A stretch of 64,000 nucleotides of DNA from Micromonospora tarapacensis (GCF_019697375.1 NZ_JAHCDI010000004.1:2467324-2531323); one strand, 5' to 3'. Counted from the first letter of the stretch, positions 18,001-26,199 are shown. Numbers and translations: made by a program. Notes: a model not told the origin generated them from the sequence alone.

Positions 18001-19307
18001 TTGCCGAGAAACCGTTCGATCCGCTCGTCGTCGAGATCCTCCAGGGTGAAGTGGTCGAAGCCGGCGTTGGCGAAGGTGTGCCGCAGGTAGCCGGCCGCCC
18101 GCGAGGTGACCACCGTGCGCACCCCCGGGTACTCGTTGGCGAAGGTGGCGATCTGCGCGGCCATCTCCTCCCGCTGTGCCGGGTCGAACACCTCGTCCAG
18201 GCCGTCGAAGAGGAACAACGCCTGGCCGCCCTGGCGCAGGTACGCCTCCAGCACGTCCCGGTCGATCCCGGCGAGCCCCTGCTGGTGCCGGTGCCCGACG
18301 TAGTCCAGCAGCCCGTCGCACCGACCGTCACCGCGATGCGCGGCGTAGGAGCGAAGCTCGACCAGGACGGGAAGGTACCGGTCCAGTGCCGCCAGCCGCG
18401 GCTCGTCGCAGACCCCGGCCAACGTCAGCGCGAGGTATCGTGCGGTCGCCGACTTGCCGGAGCCGGGGTCGCCGAGCAGCACGATCGCCCGCCTGGCCGG
18501 GTCGCAGACCACGTCGAACAGCGCCGACGCCTCCTTGGCCGCGTACTCCTCCCACAGCCGCTCCACCTCGCGCGGGTCCACCACACCGGGCAGCCCGCCG
18601 GCGTCACCGTCCGGACTGGAACCCGCCCAGCGCCACCAGGCCAGCGGCATCTCGGGCCGGGCGTCCTCGTGGACCCGCGGTTCGACGAACACGTTGGACA
18701 GGCCGACCGTCAGGTACCCGATGGTGGGCCGTGGCGAGACCGCGTCCAACGGTACGGCCTGGTACCTCAGTCGCAGCTGCTTGTGGTACTGGCTGCGTAC
18801 CGCCTCCGGCAGGTGGGTGCCCGGGTCGGCGGGCTCGCGCGCCGGGGACCGGCCGCTCCGCACGTCGGCCAGCGCCGCCGTGACCTTGGCCGCCAGGTCG
18901 TCCACGCTGGAGAAGAAGGCGCACAGGTGGCGCTCCTTCAGCTCCTGCCGCAACGCGACCACCTGCTGCCAGTCGCCGTTGCGGTCGACCATGTCCACCG
19001 GCCACGGCGTGTCGTCGGCGAGCAGGAAGATCAGACAGGGCTTACCGGCCGCCAGCGCCTCGCGGTACTCCAGCTCGGTGATGGAGGACTCCTGGCCGGG
19101 CGGCCGGTAGCCGTATCGCCAGGCGAAGACCCCCACATAGAGATCGCACCGGCGGACGTCCGCCAGGCAGCGTTCCAGGGGCGGGCGGACGTCGGCGCCG
19201 TAGGCCTCCATGGCGACGTCCTCGATCTCCAGGCGCCGCGCCGCGGCGTGCACGGCCGCGCGATATTCGAGCAGGTCCTTTTGGGTGGCCGAAATGTAGA
19301 CCTTCAT
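15090..19307 (-). CDS. DUF4062-NACHT-HEAT STAND ATPase
   Basis: A 1405-residue multidomain signal-transducing ATPase, probably cytoplasmic. Residues 1-95 are a DUF4062 domain (KVYISATQKDLLEYR, CDLYVGVFAWRYG, ITELEYREA), related to TIR-like/nucleotide-processing folds found in front of NACHT modules. A NACHT NTPase follows with Walker A GDPGSGKS (279-286), Walker B LFLFDGLDE (364-372) and sensor-like TSRAAGY. Winged-helix/helical segments include EIAGNPLLL and VHRTFLEFFCAEE. From about residue 850 to the end, many HEAT-like repeats of about 32 residues (VRxxAVxAL-type) form a probable ligand-sensing solenoid. The start at 19307 has GGAG 10 bases upstream. It is divergent from the SCO2521-family gene. 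The architecture is that of NLR-like defence or signalling proteins. Confidence 0.92.
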   Translation of the reverse strand: MKVYISATQKDLLEYRAAVHAAARRLEIEDVAMEAYGADVRPPLERCLADVRRCDLYVGVFAWRYGYRPPGQESSITELEYREALAAGKPCLIFLLADDTPWPVDMVDRNGDWQQVVALRQELKERHLCAFFSSVDDLAAKVTAALADVRSGRSPAREPADPGTHLPEAVRSQYHKQLRLRYQAVPLDAVSPRPTIGYLTVGLSNVFVEPRVHEDARPEMPLAWWRWAGSSPDGDAGGLPGVVDPREVERLWEEYAAKEASALFDVVCDPARRAIVLLGDPGSGKSATARYLALTLAGVCDEPRLAALDRYLPVLVELRSYAAHRGDGRCDGLLDYVGHRHQQGLAGIDRDVLEAYLRQGGQALFLFDGLDEVFDPAQREEMAAQIATFANEYPGVRTVVTSRAAGYLRHTFANAGFDHFTLEDLDDERIERFLGNWYRYVMPTPSAEADRQRRQILDVVRSSRAMHEIAGNPLLLMLMAIVGRDRPLPRNRRRLYAHVTDVLISEWDVTKQLRESHGDVPPLDPQAKLRLLRHLAFWMQCRESGPAGNYIESDDLSRIFRDHLVEFYGFENERAHAMAYSMIDRLRQRSFLLERYGLRLFGFVHRTFLEFFCAEEIVDRFEHDPDAWGLDQLRALFREHWADPSWREVLRLVAGALPADAADDLVVLLATEVNQPWPPLSLTSPPWSLVLAAQCVAEAPQPAGLTNAGEAVLRQVVLLIEHGISTDDPNLVEVTEQELFSSIRALGSQWPGRAAFLHWYRRRGVRTSWRTGSTFATRAAAVLSTAEEQVEELLVRELGQGRERQARIALVAGLGEAAGRLDATSHGRRYCHDLLLAQAGAEGSTAVRQAAVRALVANYGTGPDLIGVLPELSGSPDPAVRALAVQSLGARADLTEDVRRLLLTRATEDRDTGVRRAAVAVLAERCADLSGVPEGLQRLLATDSDPGVVQCALGRLLALPEHAEAARGRALSRITGDTNDEVRRCLVTELLPGQPLAEGTELLLKLAGSDTSALVRAVAVQRLALVSDSHGRCLDRLVDRVEQDEDASVRAAAVTALTDRYRMDDAGWAVAARAARVDGDATVRLAAVRALAEAYPDHRTGELLLERARQDPTAGVRLAAVDLLTGRPLLGHATRDLLISRASRERDPIVRLRVTRSLACLADPLDVQVGECLAEQVRRDPDPNVLRAAAQALARDGGSGPLVETLSRRARRDSYAGIRLAAVQTLCAYGSPDVVTDVLLECIESDTDPAAFDAAVRCLTGRTSTSMAVTLRLMRRLADQDPAIRARIAAALGEHFAGDPEVRVLLVGLVRDDPDLEVRRRAVEQLAATLAGRAEVRELLMRLVDDEDWEIRRTALLALARHYGGDSRTRPILVRLARQEDDATVRGLAGQLLATLPGTTPDDFP

Positions 19308-19523
19308 GGACGGCAAACTCCAGGGGTGGCTGGCGACCGCATTCTTCAAAATATCAGCCGCCTTCACATCCATCCGCCCTCGTGAACGTCCGATGTCCCG
19401 GAGCCGCATTTCTGCCCCCCGCACCCGGTGGGCCTATGATGGCCGCAGGACGACGTCGGGCCCCGTCACCGACCGCAGGCCCGTGCCTGCCGGGCGTCCC
19501 GGTGCTGCCGATGCGGAGGAACC
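19308..19523. promoter_or_regulatory. Divergent promoter region between the NACHT gene and the SCO2521-family gene
   Basis: A 216-base gap separates two genes read away from each other. It includes an AT-richer patch (ttcttcaaaatatcagc, about 19342-19358), which is plausible promoter sequence. No clear palindrome was seen. Confidence 0.4.
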
Positions 19524-20480
19524 ATGCTCACGGTGGGCGAGGTGCACACCAGCCTGCTACAGCACAGCACGGCCCTGGCACAGGAACAGAGCTCCGAGGT
19601 GCTCAGCCTGGTGGAGGGCGAGGCCGTCCTCACCTCGCGACGCCCGTCGCTCTACGCGGTGTCGCCCGACGTCCGCACCGGGGTGGACTGCTGGCTGCCC
19701 AGCGCACGAAAGCGCCAACTGCGCGGAGTGGGCGCGGTGGTCACCCGGGGCGTCATCACGGGCGGCCGGATCGTCCAGGCGTCCTCGATCATCCAGGTCG
19801 TCGCCGGGGAGCGGCGCCGACCGTGGTCGCACTACCTGGCCAACTCCGGGATGCTGGAGACCGTCGGCAAGCTCGACGCCGAGGATCTGGCCACGGGTTT
19901 CCTCTACGGCAACGCCGCCGACGTACTCAACCTGGACGCGATCACCGGCCGGGTGCTCGACAGCGTGCAGATGTCCGACCTGCTGGACCGCCGCCCGCCG
20001 CTGCGCGCGGCGCGCACCCGGCTGCGGTGGACCGCGCAGGTCGACCAGACAGCGGACCACGCCGGCACCGCGGTGGTCGCCGTGGACTCCCCGACGCTGC
20101 GCACCGTCCGGCTCACGGTCGGCCCGCAGGACGTGCCGGCCGCGGTCGCCGGCCTCTGTGAGGATCTCGCCCTGCACGACTGGCTGCTCACCATGCTGTC
20201 CGCCCTGGTGGAGGCCGCGGTGACCCGGACCGGCTCGACCCAGGAGCACATCGAGCGGCTGCGCCCGGTGCTGGAGCACCTGTTGCACCTCTGGCTGCCC
20301 GGTGCACGGGTCGATCCGCGGCTGCGGCCGATCTGGGACCGGCTGGAGCAGGTGCCCGGTTTCAGCCGGCAGTGGCAGTCCTCGGTCAACTGGATCCGGG
20401 ACCAGATCACCGTGGGCAACATGGCCCTGCTCCGCGACCTGGCCGGCCGGGTGGCGGCCGACCAGCCGTGCCTGCGCTGA
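19524..20480 (+). CDS. SCO2521 family protein
   Basis: A 318-residue soluble protein matching the actinobacterial family known by its Streptomyces coelicolor member SCO2521. It is recognised from overall sequence (MLTVGEVHTSLLQHS at the start, RRPSLYAVSPDVRTGVDCWLP, then an ALHDWLLTMLSALVE helix) and from its place beside SCO2522-2525 homologues. No catalytic motif is visible. The ATG at 19524 has GGAGG 4-5 bases upstream (gcggaggaacc). It converges on the SCO2522-family gene with only 6 bases between stops, so it is transcribed opposite to the other four members. The function is unknown in all organisms I know of. Confidence 0.85.
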   Translation: MLTVGEVHTSLLQHSTALAQEQSSEVLSLVEGEAVLTSRRPSLYAVSPDVRTGVDCWLPSARKRQLRGVGAVVTRGVITGGRIVQASSIIQVVAGERRRPWSHYLANSGMLETVGKLDAEDLATGFLYGNAADVLNLDAITGRVLDSVQMSDLLDRRPPLRAARTRLRWTAQVDQTADHAGTAVVAVDSPTLRTVRLTVGPQDVPAAVAGLCEDLALHDWLLTMLSALVEAAVTRTGSTQEHIERLRPVLEHLLHLWLPGARVDPRLRPIWDRLEQVPGFSRQWQSSVNWIRDQITVGNMALLRDLAGRVAADQPCLR

Positions 20481-20486
20481 GCGTCC

Positions 20487-21455
20487 TCACTCGCCGATGA
20501 ACACGTAGCTCAGCCGGTCGACCAGTTCGTCGGGCAACTCCACGCCCTCGCTCCCGGCCCGCTTGGCGACCTGTCGCGCGACCGCCGGCGGCACCGCCAC
20601 CTGGCCGAGGATGGTTCGCACGGCCAGCTCGACCGGGAGGTACCGGGTGTCCATCAGGGTCACCGTGCGGTACCCACAGAACGGCGCGGCGTCCGGATTC
20701 AGCTGGACGATCGCCGGCAACCGGTCCCAGTCGTCGGGCAGCGGCTCGTCGGGCGACAGCCGGTAGGGTTGGGCGACCGTCTGCCCCCGGTGTCGCAGCA
20801 CCCCGAGCCGCGTCATCTGCCAGACCGAGGCGAGCAACGCGCAGGCCCACACCCGACGCTCCGGCTCGTCGGACCACAACTCGATGTCGACGAAGATGGA
20901 GTGCGGGGCGTCGCCGGACTGCAACGGCGGGGACCACGGCACCGGCAGGGTCATCGCCGGCGCGTCGGCATGACCCGGGGAGCGCTTGCCGTTGGACAAC
21001 CAGCCCGACTCGCTCAGCGGCGGACGGCTCCCGTTGGTGTGCCGGGGCGGCTCCACGACCAACGTGTCGACCACCAGCCGGGCCAGCTCGACATCGTCGT
21101 GCCGGGCGAAGCTGGACTCCCGGGCCACGTAGTCCAACACCAGGCCCTGCTCCGTCGCGGCCTGCTGCACCTGCGGGATGATCTCGCGCGGAGTGGCGAA
21201 CCGGTGGAAGTAGTCGTCCACCAGGAAGCAGGTGCTGATCCGGGGTTGCCGCTGCGGGCGCAACCCTCGACGGGCCAGCGCCGGTATCACCTGGGCCCAG
21301 TCCGCGATCCGCTCGAACTTGCGCCGCAGATCCCGGCACCCGTCGCCGAAATCCTCCGCGTACACGTGCCCCAACTCCACCGACAGGTGCGAGTACGCCA
21401 CGCTCTCCGTTCGACGCACCGCGGCTGCCTCCTGGAACCTGACATCCACGCTCAT
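20487..21455 (-). CDS. SCO2522 family protein
   Basis: A 322-residue soluble protein of the SCO2522 family. Conserved parts include YSHLSVELGHVYAEDF near the N-terminus, ISTCFLVDDYFHRFATP (about residues 70-86), an SIFVDIELWSDEPERRVWACALLAS region and a C-terminal NPDAAPFCGYRTVTLMDTRYLPVE stretch (two parts: CGYRTVTLMDTRY and LPVELAVRT). FVDDYF recalls metal or nucleotide contacts but is not a known motif. It is translationally coupled to the upstream P-loop gene: that gene's TGA and this ATG share one base (TGATG at 21453-21457). It is the last gene of the minus-strand operon. Confidence 0.85.
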   Translation of the reverse strand: MSVDVRFQEAAAVRRTESVAYSHLSVELGHVYAEDFGDGCRDLRRKFERIADWAQVIPALARRGLRPQRQPRISTCFLVDDYFHRFATPREIIPQVQQAATEQGLVLDYVARESSFARHDDVELARLVVDTLVVEPPRHTNGSRPPLSESGWLSNGKRSPGHADAPAMTLPVPWSPPLQSGDAPHSIFVDIELWSDEPERRVWACALLASVWQMTRLGVLRHRGQTVAQPYRLSPDEPLPDDWDRLPAIVQLNPDAAPFCGYRTVTLMDTRYLPVELAVRTILGQVAVPPAVARQVAKRAGSEGVELPDELVDRLSYVFIGE

Positions 21456-22384
21456 CACACGGTCTCCCATGCCGTCTCGTCGAATATCTTGTCGGTCAGG
21501 TCCACGAAGGCGTCGACCGTCCTGGCGTTGGCGATCTTGGTCTGCACGTCGTGGTCCGAGATCAGCTGCTCGCGCCATTGCAGCATCGGGTCCAGCGGCA
21601 CCGTGCCGAGCAGCGTGGTGCGCCCGGTGCCCTTCTTCCGGGCCAGCTCCGACAGATCCGCGTCACACTTGCGCAGGAATGCCTGCTGCGCCAGATCGAG
21701 GTGGCCGACCTCCGGGCCGCGTGAGTCGATCACCGCCGTCCGGACGAACCGGAGCGACTCCCGCAGCCGGTCCGGTTCGTGGCCGTATTCCTTCCCCATG
21801 GCCAGGATCCCACCGGCCTCGAAGGCCAGGTCCGCGGCCGCCGTCACGTGTTGCGGGGTCCACCGGTGGAAGACCAGCCAGCGAACGGTCACCTTACGCA
21901 GGGTCGGGGTGGCGGTGGCCGCCAGGGCGATCTGGCTGGCGTAGGAACGACCGGCGCTGAGGTCCACCAGGGTCAGGTCGAACTCCTCCTCCAGCCGGAG
22001 GAAGAGTTCCGCACAGCGCCGGCCGATGTCGTTGGTGAAGCCGAATTCGCTGCCGTTGCGCTGCCCGGGCAGCAGCACCAGCGAGCCGGACCGGGTGGGC
22101 CGCTGGCGCAGGCTGACCTGCTCCGAGGTGGCCCAGACGTCCAACTGTTCCGGCGACGGAATCTCACCGCGCAGGTATCGGTGCAGACCGCCACCGTTCG
22201 GCCCGGCGCCCTCGACGCCGTTGGTCGCCTGCGGGACGTGGAAGGTGATGCCGGCTGTCGGCGAACCGAAGTCGTAGTCCAGATAGCAGGTGGGGCGGCC
22301 GGCCAGCGCACTGCGGTAGGCCATGTTCGCCGCGGTCACCGACCGCCCGGTGCCGCCCTTGTGCGAGGTGACGAAGACCAGCAT
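21455..22384 (-). CDS. SCO2523 family variant P-loop ATPase
   Basis: A 309-residue SIMIBI-class NTPase resembling MinD/ParA. The deviant Walker A is SHKGGTGRS (residues 7-15): the signature Lys9 is present, but the usual P-loop lysine is Arg14, hence the family label variant P-loop. CYLDYDFGSPTAG is the switch I-like Asp region, and LTLVDLSAGRSYASQ takes the place of the ParA DxxAG Walker B segment. Such ATPases dimerise on ATP and organise or deliver partner proteins; the partner here is presumably one of its cassette neighbours. Its start directly abuts the SCO2524-family stop (TGAATG) and its stop overlaps the SCO2522-family start, so the three are one translational unit. Confidence 0.88.
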   Translation of the reverse strand: MLVFVTSHKGGTGRSVTAANMAYRSALAGRPTCYLDYDFGSPTAGITFHVPQATNGVEGAGPNGGGLHRYLRGEIPSPEQLDVWATSEQVSLRQRPTRSGSLVLLPGQRNGSEFGFTNDIGRRCAELFLRLEEEFDLTLVDLSAGRSYASQIALAATATPTLRKVTVRWLVFHRWTPQHVTAAADLAFEAGGILAMGKEYGHEPDRLRESLRFVRTAVIDSRGPEVGHLDLAQQAFLRKCDADLSELARKKGTGRTTLLGTVPLDPMLQWREQLISDHDVQTKIANARTVDAFVDLTDKIFDETAWETV

Positions 22385-24226
22385 TCAGATCCCCTCGCTG
22401 GCCTTCTGCTGGCCGGTGGTGACGTCGTTGAGCAGCAGCAGCAGGGTGCCGGCCAGGGCGGCGGCCGTGCCCGGGCGGTCGTCCACCAGCGACTGTGCCT
22501 GGCGCAGGCTGGCGCGGATGCTACGCATGCTGCGCTGCATCGCCTCACCGGCGAACGTGCCGCGCATCAACTCCCGGTCGAAGAGGTACTCGGCTTCGTC
22601 GATGAGATCCTGCGCGTACGCGGCGAGTCTGCCGGCCCGGGGGAACGGGCGCTCCCAGAGCAGCTGACCGGCGGTGACCAGCGCGTGCACCACCCGCTCG
22701 GTGAGGTACCAGGAGGGCGCCACCGGCGGCGGCGCGAGCCCGGGGAAGGCGCCGCCGGCGTGATCCCACAGTCCTGCGTACCGGCTGTCCGGGATGCGAC
22801 GGAGCAGCAGGTGCTCCCAGACCTCGTCGGCCAGCTCCAGCAGCTCGCTGCGCCGCCGGGCATTGTTCAGCAGGCCGGCGACGGTGGTGGCCCGCAGCAG
22901 CAGGACCGTGGAGAACTCGTTCACGTTCCACGTCATGATCGGCTTCGACGTGGCGTCGTTGAGCGTCACCTGCTTGCCCGGTGCGTGCACGACCAACGCC
23001 GACTCGTCGGGCGAGGCCCGCCGGGTGATCCGTGCCCGCTGCGCCAGCTCCACCAGGACGCTGGCGATCCGGCCGAGCTCCTCGTCGCCGCCCCGCCCGC
23101 CGGCGATCAGGCCCTTCACCGCCAGCGAGGTGGCCTGGAGGGTGTAGTAGTCGGTCCGGTCGCCGTCGGTGGTCCGCCAGGGAATGTCCTCGATGGGCCA
23201 GCGCCGCCGGTTGGCGAAGGTCGCCACCGTGGCCCAGTACGTCCGGGTCAGCTCCCAGCGCAGTTGCAGGGCCCGGGACAGCCGCTGCTGCTCCTCGTTG
23301 AGCAGACCGAGCAGGCGGGTGCGCTCGGAGTTCAGGTCGTCGATGGCGTCCATCGCGATGACCGTGAAGTAGAGGTAGGGCGCGTTCTCCGCCGAGCCCA
23401 CACGCTGCGGGCCGATCGGCTCGGTGGTCGGGACCTCCTCGGCGTCGGCGATCGTCCCCCACGACCACCCGCACTCGAACAGCATCTCGCTGTTGTCCAG
23501 GTCCTCCGTCACCCGACCGGAGCCGATGACGACGCTGCGCAGGCTGGCCATCGTGTCCCGCAGCTGCTCGCGTAGTGCGGCCACCACCTCCCGGCGCGGC
23601 AGCTCGTCCTGGTTGACCATGTCGCAGAGTCGGACGCCGAACTCGTCGGTCGAGGCGAAGACGGAGGTGCTGAAGCTGCGCAGCAGGCCGACCATGGCCG
23701 CGGTGAGCCGCACGCTGGCCATCGTCTCCAGCACGTCGAGCTGGGACAGCAGGTCGCGCCGCTGGGTGGAGCCGCGGTAGATCTTGACGAAACCGATCGT
23801 CGCCAGGGTGAGTGTGACGGACACCGCGAACGAGTCGACGATGTCCAGGGAACGCTGCTCCTCGGTGAGATCCGGACCGCCGTCCACCGGGGTGAGATAG
23901 GTGCCACCGGCGAAGATCGGTGCACCGGCCTCGTCGGTGTACCGGGTGAAGTAGTCGGACATCAGGCCGACCAGGCGGCGCGGGATCTCGATCGCGCCAC
24001 CCATGGCGCCGAGCGCCTCGATGACCTCCTCGTCGATGCCGTCCGGGTCGTCCAGCGACAGCATCGGAATCTTGGTCGCCGGGAGCAGCAGGGTCAACAG
24101 TTGCTCGGCGTCGCTGATGGAATTCGTCGCGCTCCGGCCGCCCCAGTGCCATTCGCCGTTCTGCCAGCAACTGCGCACCGTGGCCCGCCAGATGTCGAGG
24201 ATCTCCTGGCGCGGCTGTATCCGCAT
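22385..24226 (-). CDS. SCO2524 family protein
   Basis: A 613-residue largely helical soluble protein of the SCO2524 family. The N-terminus RIQPRQEILDIWRATVRSCW and WGGRSATNSISDAEQLLTLL is characteristic. A hydrophobic segment (VSVTLTLATIGFVKIYRG, about residues 150-168) could be a membrane or core helix. A YFTVIAMDAIDDLN segment is near residue 290, and PDESALVVHAPGKQVTL-type beta sequence near residue 420. Two further helical blocks follow. No enzyme motif is recognised; the size and helical content suit a scaffold or an isoprenoid-synthase-like fold, but this is conjecture. The start at 24226 is favoured by the family N-terminus; no strong ribosome site is visible. Confidence 0.85.
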   Translation of the reverse strand: MRIQPRQEILDIWRATVRSCWQNGEWHWGGRSATNSISDAEQLLTLLLPATKIPMLSLDDPDGIDEEVIEALGAMGGAIEIPRRLVGLMSDYFTRYTDEAGAPIFAGGTYLTPVDGGPDLTEEQRSLDIVDSFAVSVTLTLATIGFVKIYRGSTQRRDLLSQLDVLETMASVRLTAAMVGLLRSFSTSVFASTDEFGVRLCDMVNQDELPRREVVAALREQLRDTMASLRSVVIGSGRVTEDLDNSEMLFECGWSWGTIADAEEVPTTEPIGPQRVGSAENAPYLYFTVIAMDAIDDLNSERTRLLGLLNEEQQRLSRALQLRWELTRTYWATVATFANRRRWPIEDIPWRTTDGDRTDYYTLQATSLAVKGLIAGGRGGDEELGRIASVLVELAQRARITRRASPDESALVVHAPGKQVTLNDATSKPIMTWNVNEFSTVLLLRATTVAGLLNNARRRSELLELADEVWEHLLLRRIPDSRYAGLWDHAGGAFPGLAPPPVAPSWYLTERVVHALVTAGQLLWERPFPRAGRLAAYAQDLIDEAEYLFDRELMRGTFAGEAMQRSMRSIRASLRQAQSLVDDRPGTAAALAGTLLLLLNDVTTGQQKASEGI

Positions 24227-24449
24227 GGTCCACCGCCGTCTACTGTCGTCGTCGAGCTGCTCAAGTCGTCGAAACGGAACTGCCGGTGTTGCCTGGCACA
24301 CGATGATCCACGGTGACGTGCGCCCTCATCGTATCCCTGTCGGGGCTTCGCCTGAACGTCCGCGTGGACCTGTGTTGCCGGAGAACCGGGCACCGAGCGA
24401 CGCGGCACCATTCCTGGTCGTGGCCCGGTGAACGGTTCCGGACAGCGCG

Positions 24450-25244
24450 TCAGCCCCGGCTGCGGCCGGTGACCAGCAGCATGCCCAGGTAACCGTCGCG
24501 CAGCGACGGAGTGGGCCGCACCTCGTGCAGGTCCACGTCGTACGCGCCGGCCGCGATGCTCGTCAACACCTCCGCCCGTTGCAGGGCCACGGCCGGGAAC
24601 CAGTGCTGGCCGACGCGGTAACCGTGCGAGCCGAGCATGAACGCCGCGGCAAAGGGCGAGCTGGGCCGCAGCGCTCCGAGGAACCGGCCGATGGCGTGCT
24701 CGGACTCCGTTCGGTCACCCGAGATCGAGCACGCCACGAAGAACATCGTGCCCGCACCCCAGGCGTGCCTGGGCAGGTCGAAGACGCTGAGTTGCGACAC
24801 GCGGCCCACCCGCGCCAGGCGATGCCGCGGATCGGCGAGCGTGGCGTAGGCCGGATGCTCGGCACACACCTGCCAGTACGCGTCCCAGCAGGCGTCGTAG
24901 CTCTCGATCTGGGTGCGCAGCCAGCCGACATTGGCCGTGGACCATTCGCACAGTTCCATACTTCGCGCGAATGGCAGAAGGGACAAAGCCGGGTAGAGGT
25001 TTGCGCCCGACCCCACGTCGACACAGTGCGCGCCGGAAACACTCGCACCACCGAAAAAGTCCCTGATCCGACAGAGAATTTCGCGATCGTCCTCACGCAG
25101 CACCGAGTAGTTGTGCTGGACGTATGCCCAGGGGTCGAAGCCGTCCCACTCGACCTCGGAATTGGCCGGCCTCTCGGCATCGACTCGTGACGGCGGGGTC
25201 GGTGGCCCGCTACAACCTGAGCCGGCCGCCGGAATCAATGTCAT
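24450..25244 (-). CDS. SCO2525 family SAM-dependent methyltransferase
   Basis: A 264-residue methyltransferase related to the NNMT/PNMT/TEMT group. The start of the domain, WDGFDPWAYVQHNY (about residues 33-46), is like the PNMT-family opening, and motif I is CVDVGSGANLYPAL (residues 74-87). MELCEWSTANVGWLRTQI is the acidic-loop region, and LPRHAWGAGTMFFVACSIS follows with FVAC in the post-II position. The substrate is unknown; small-amine or protein N-methylation would fit the fold. It is read 223 bases upstream of the SCO2524-family gene on the same strand. The ATG at 25244 has GGAGG 7 bases upstream. Confidence 0.88.
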   Translation of the reverse strand: MTLIPAAGSGCSGPPTPPSRVDAERPANSEVEWDGFDPWAYVQHNYSVLREDDREILCRIRDFFGGASVSGAHCVDVGSGANLYPALSLLPFARSMELCEWSTANVGWLRTQIESYDACWDAYWQVCAEHPAYATLADPRHRLARVGRVSQLSVFDLPRHAWGAGTMFFVACSISGDRTESEHAIGRFLGALRPSSPFAAAFMLGSHGYRVGQHWFPAVALQRAEVLTSIAAGAYDVDLHEVRPTPSLRDGYLGMLLVTGRSRG

Positions 25245-25521
25245 GGAGGTGCCTCCACTGAGGTCGGCAGGTCACTGAACCCTTTTCAACCTGAACCGCG
25301 CGGCACTTGCGCACCGTCCGACCCTGCGGTCCGTCGTACCGCGAGGGGAGGTTGAAAAGGGCTCACCATGGTCGTCCTCCGACGCGCTCAGTCCATTGCC
25401 CATTATGCATCGGTCGCGATGCCGACTCGCAAGTGGCGAGGTCGGCGTCAACTCCGGTCGGACCGCTGCCGATCACGGCACCCGGCAAGGCACGCGGACG
25501 GGTCGGGTGGCGGCGCGACGG
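25245..25521. promoter_or_regulatory. Promoter region of the SCO2525-2522 operon with a 13-bp inverted repeat
   Basis: cccttttcaacct at 25280-25292 has an exact inverted copy, aggttgaaaaggg, at 25349-25361, with 56 bases between. The nearer arm is 36 bases upstream of the methyltransferase start codon on the minus strand. A repeated site spaced by several helical turns suggests cooperative binding of a regulator. No gene is supported in the rest of this gap. Confidence 0.5.
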
Positions 25522-26199
25522 TCACCCGCCGGAGCCCTCGGTCGATCCGTCCGGGGTGAGGGCACCCTCCACCTCGCCGGCATCGAGGTGCACGTGCCGA
25601 TGGCCGTGCCCCGCATCGATGTTGATCTGGTCGAGCTGGGTCGCCGCCACCGACCAGGTGGTGACCGCGAGGGTCGCCTGCCGGGCCGCCAGTGCCAGCT
25701 GCTCGGGGCGGTCGGCGGCGGGTCCGGCCAGTGCCAGGGCGACGGAGTCCACCGCGACGGCCGCCTGTTCCACGGCGCTGCGCAGCCCGCCCCGGGCGAC
25801 GTTGGTGGCGGTCATGCCCGACGGCGGGTCGGCGAACTGGGCGGTCAGCCGGCCCATGATCTGCTGCCACTGGCTGACCTGAGTCGCCTCGGGAGTGCGT
25901 CCGGCCTCGGCGTCCTGCTTGACGGCGCGGATGATCGGCGAAAGCTCCTCCCCGGTCCGCTGCGCCATCTCGGTGAGCTCGACGATCTGCTGCGCGTCGC
26001 GCTCGACGTCGGCCTGTTGCAGCGCCGCGATGCTCGCCTCGGTCGGGCCCGGCCGTCCCACGGCGTGCCCCACCAGCCCACCGGCCGGGGCCGCCACCAG
26101 CACCGCCGCGGCGGCGACCGCGAGCATCCAGGTCTTCGACCGTCCCTTGCCGGCCGACGGGGTCAGCAGGTAGGAGGGCCTGCCGGTTCGACGGGACAT
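25522..26199 (-). CDS. Hypothetical single-pass membrane protein
   Basis: A 225-residue protein with a basic cytoplasmic start (MSRRTGRPSYLL), one membrane helix (about residues 25-45, TWMLAVAAAAVLVAAPAGGL) and an extracytoplasmic part made mostly of helices (QQIVELTEMAQRTGEELSPI and SQWQQIMGRLTAQFADPPSG), ending in a His-rich GHGHRHVHLD motif and a Gly/Ser tail. The periplasmic helical part resembles DUF305-type or sensor-like four-helix bundles, but I cannot assign a family. The terminal histidines could bind metal. The start at 26199 has GAGGGG about 5 bases upstream. Confidence 0.75.
   Translation of the reverse strand: MSRRTGRPSYLLTPSAGKGRSKTWMLAVAAAAVLVAAPAGGLVGHAVGRPGPTEASIAALQQADVERDAQQIVELTEMAQRTGEELSPIIRAVKQDAEAGRTPEATQVSQWQQIMGRLTAQFADPPSGMTATNVARGGLRSAVEQAAVAVDSVALALAGPAADRPEQLALAARQATLAVTTWSVAATQLDQINIDAGHGHRHVHLDAGEVEGALTPDGSTEGSGG

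Noticed and set aside
16794..19385. Long plus-strand frame opposite the NACHT gene
   Set aside because: The minus strand encodes clear DUF4062, NACHT and HEAT motifs; the plus frame is its mirror with no motif.
25368..25559. A 63-codon plus-strand frame after the 25349 repeat
   Set aside because: Basic, low-information product, no ribosome site, overlaps the membrane protein gene; not supported as a gene.
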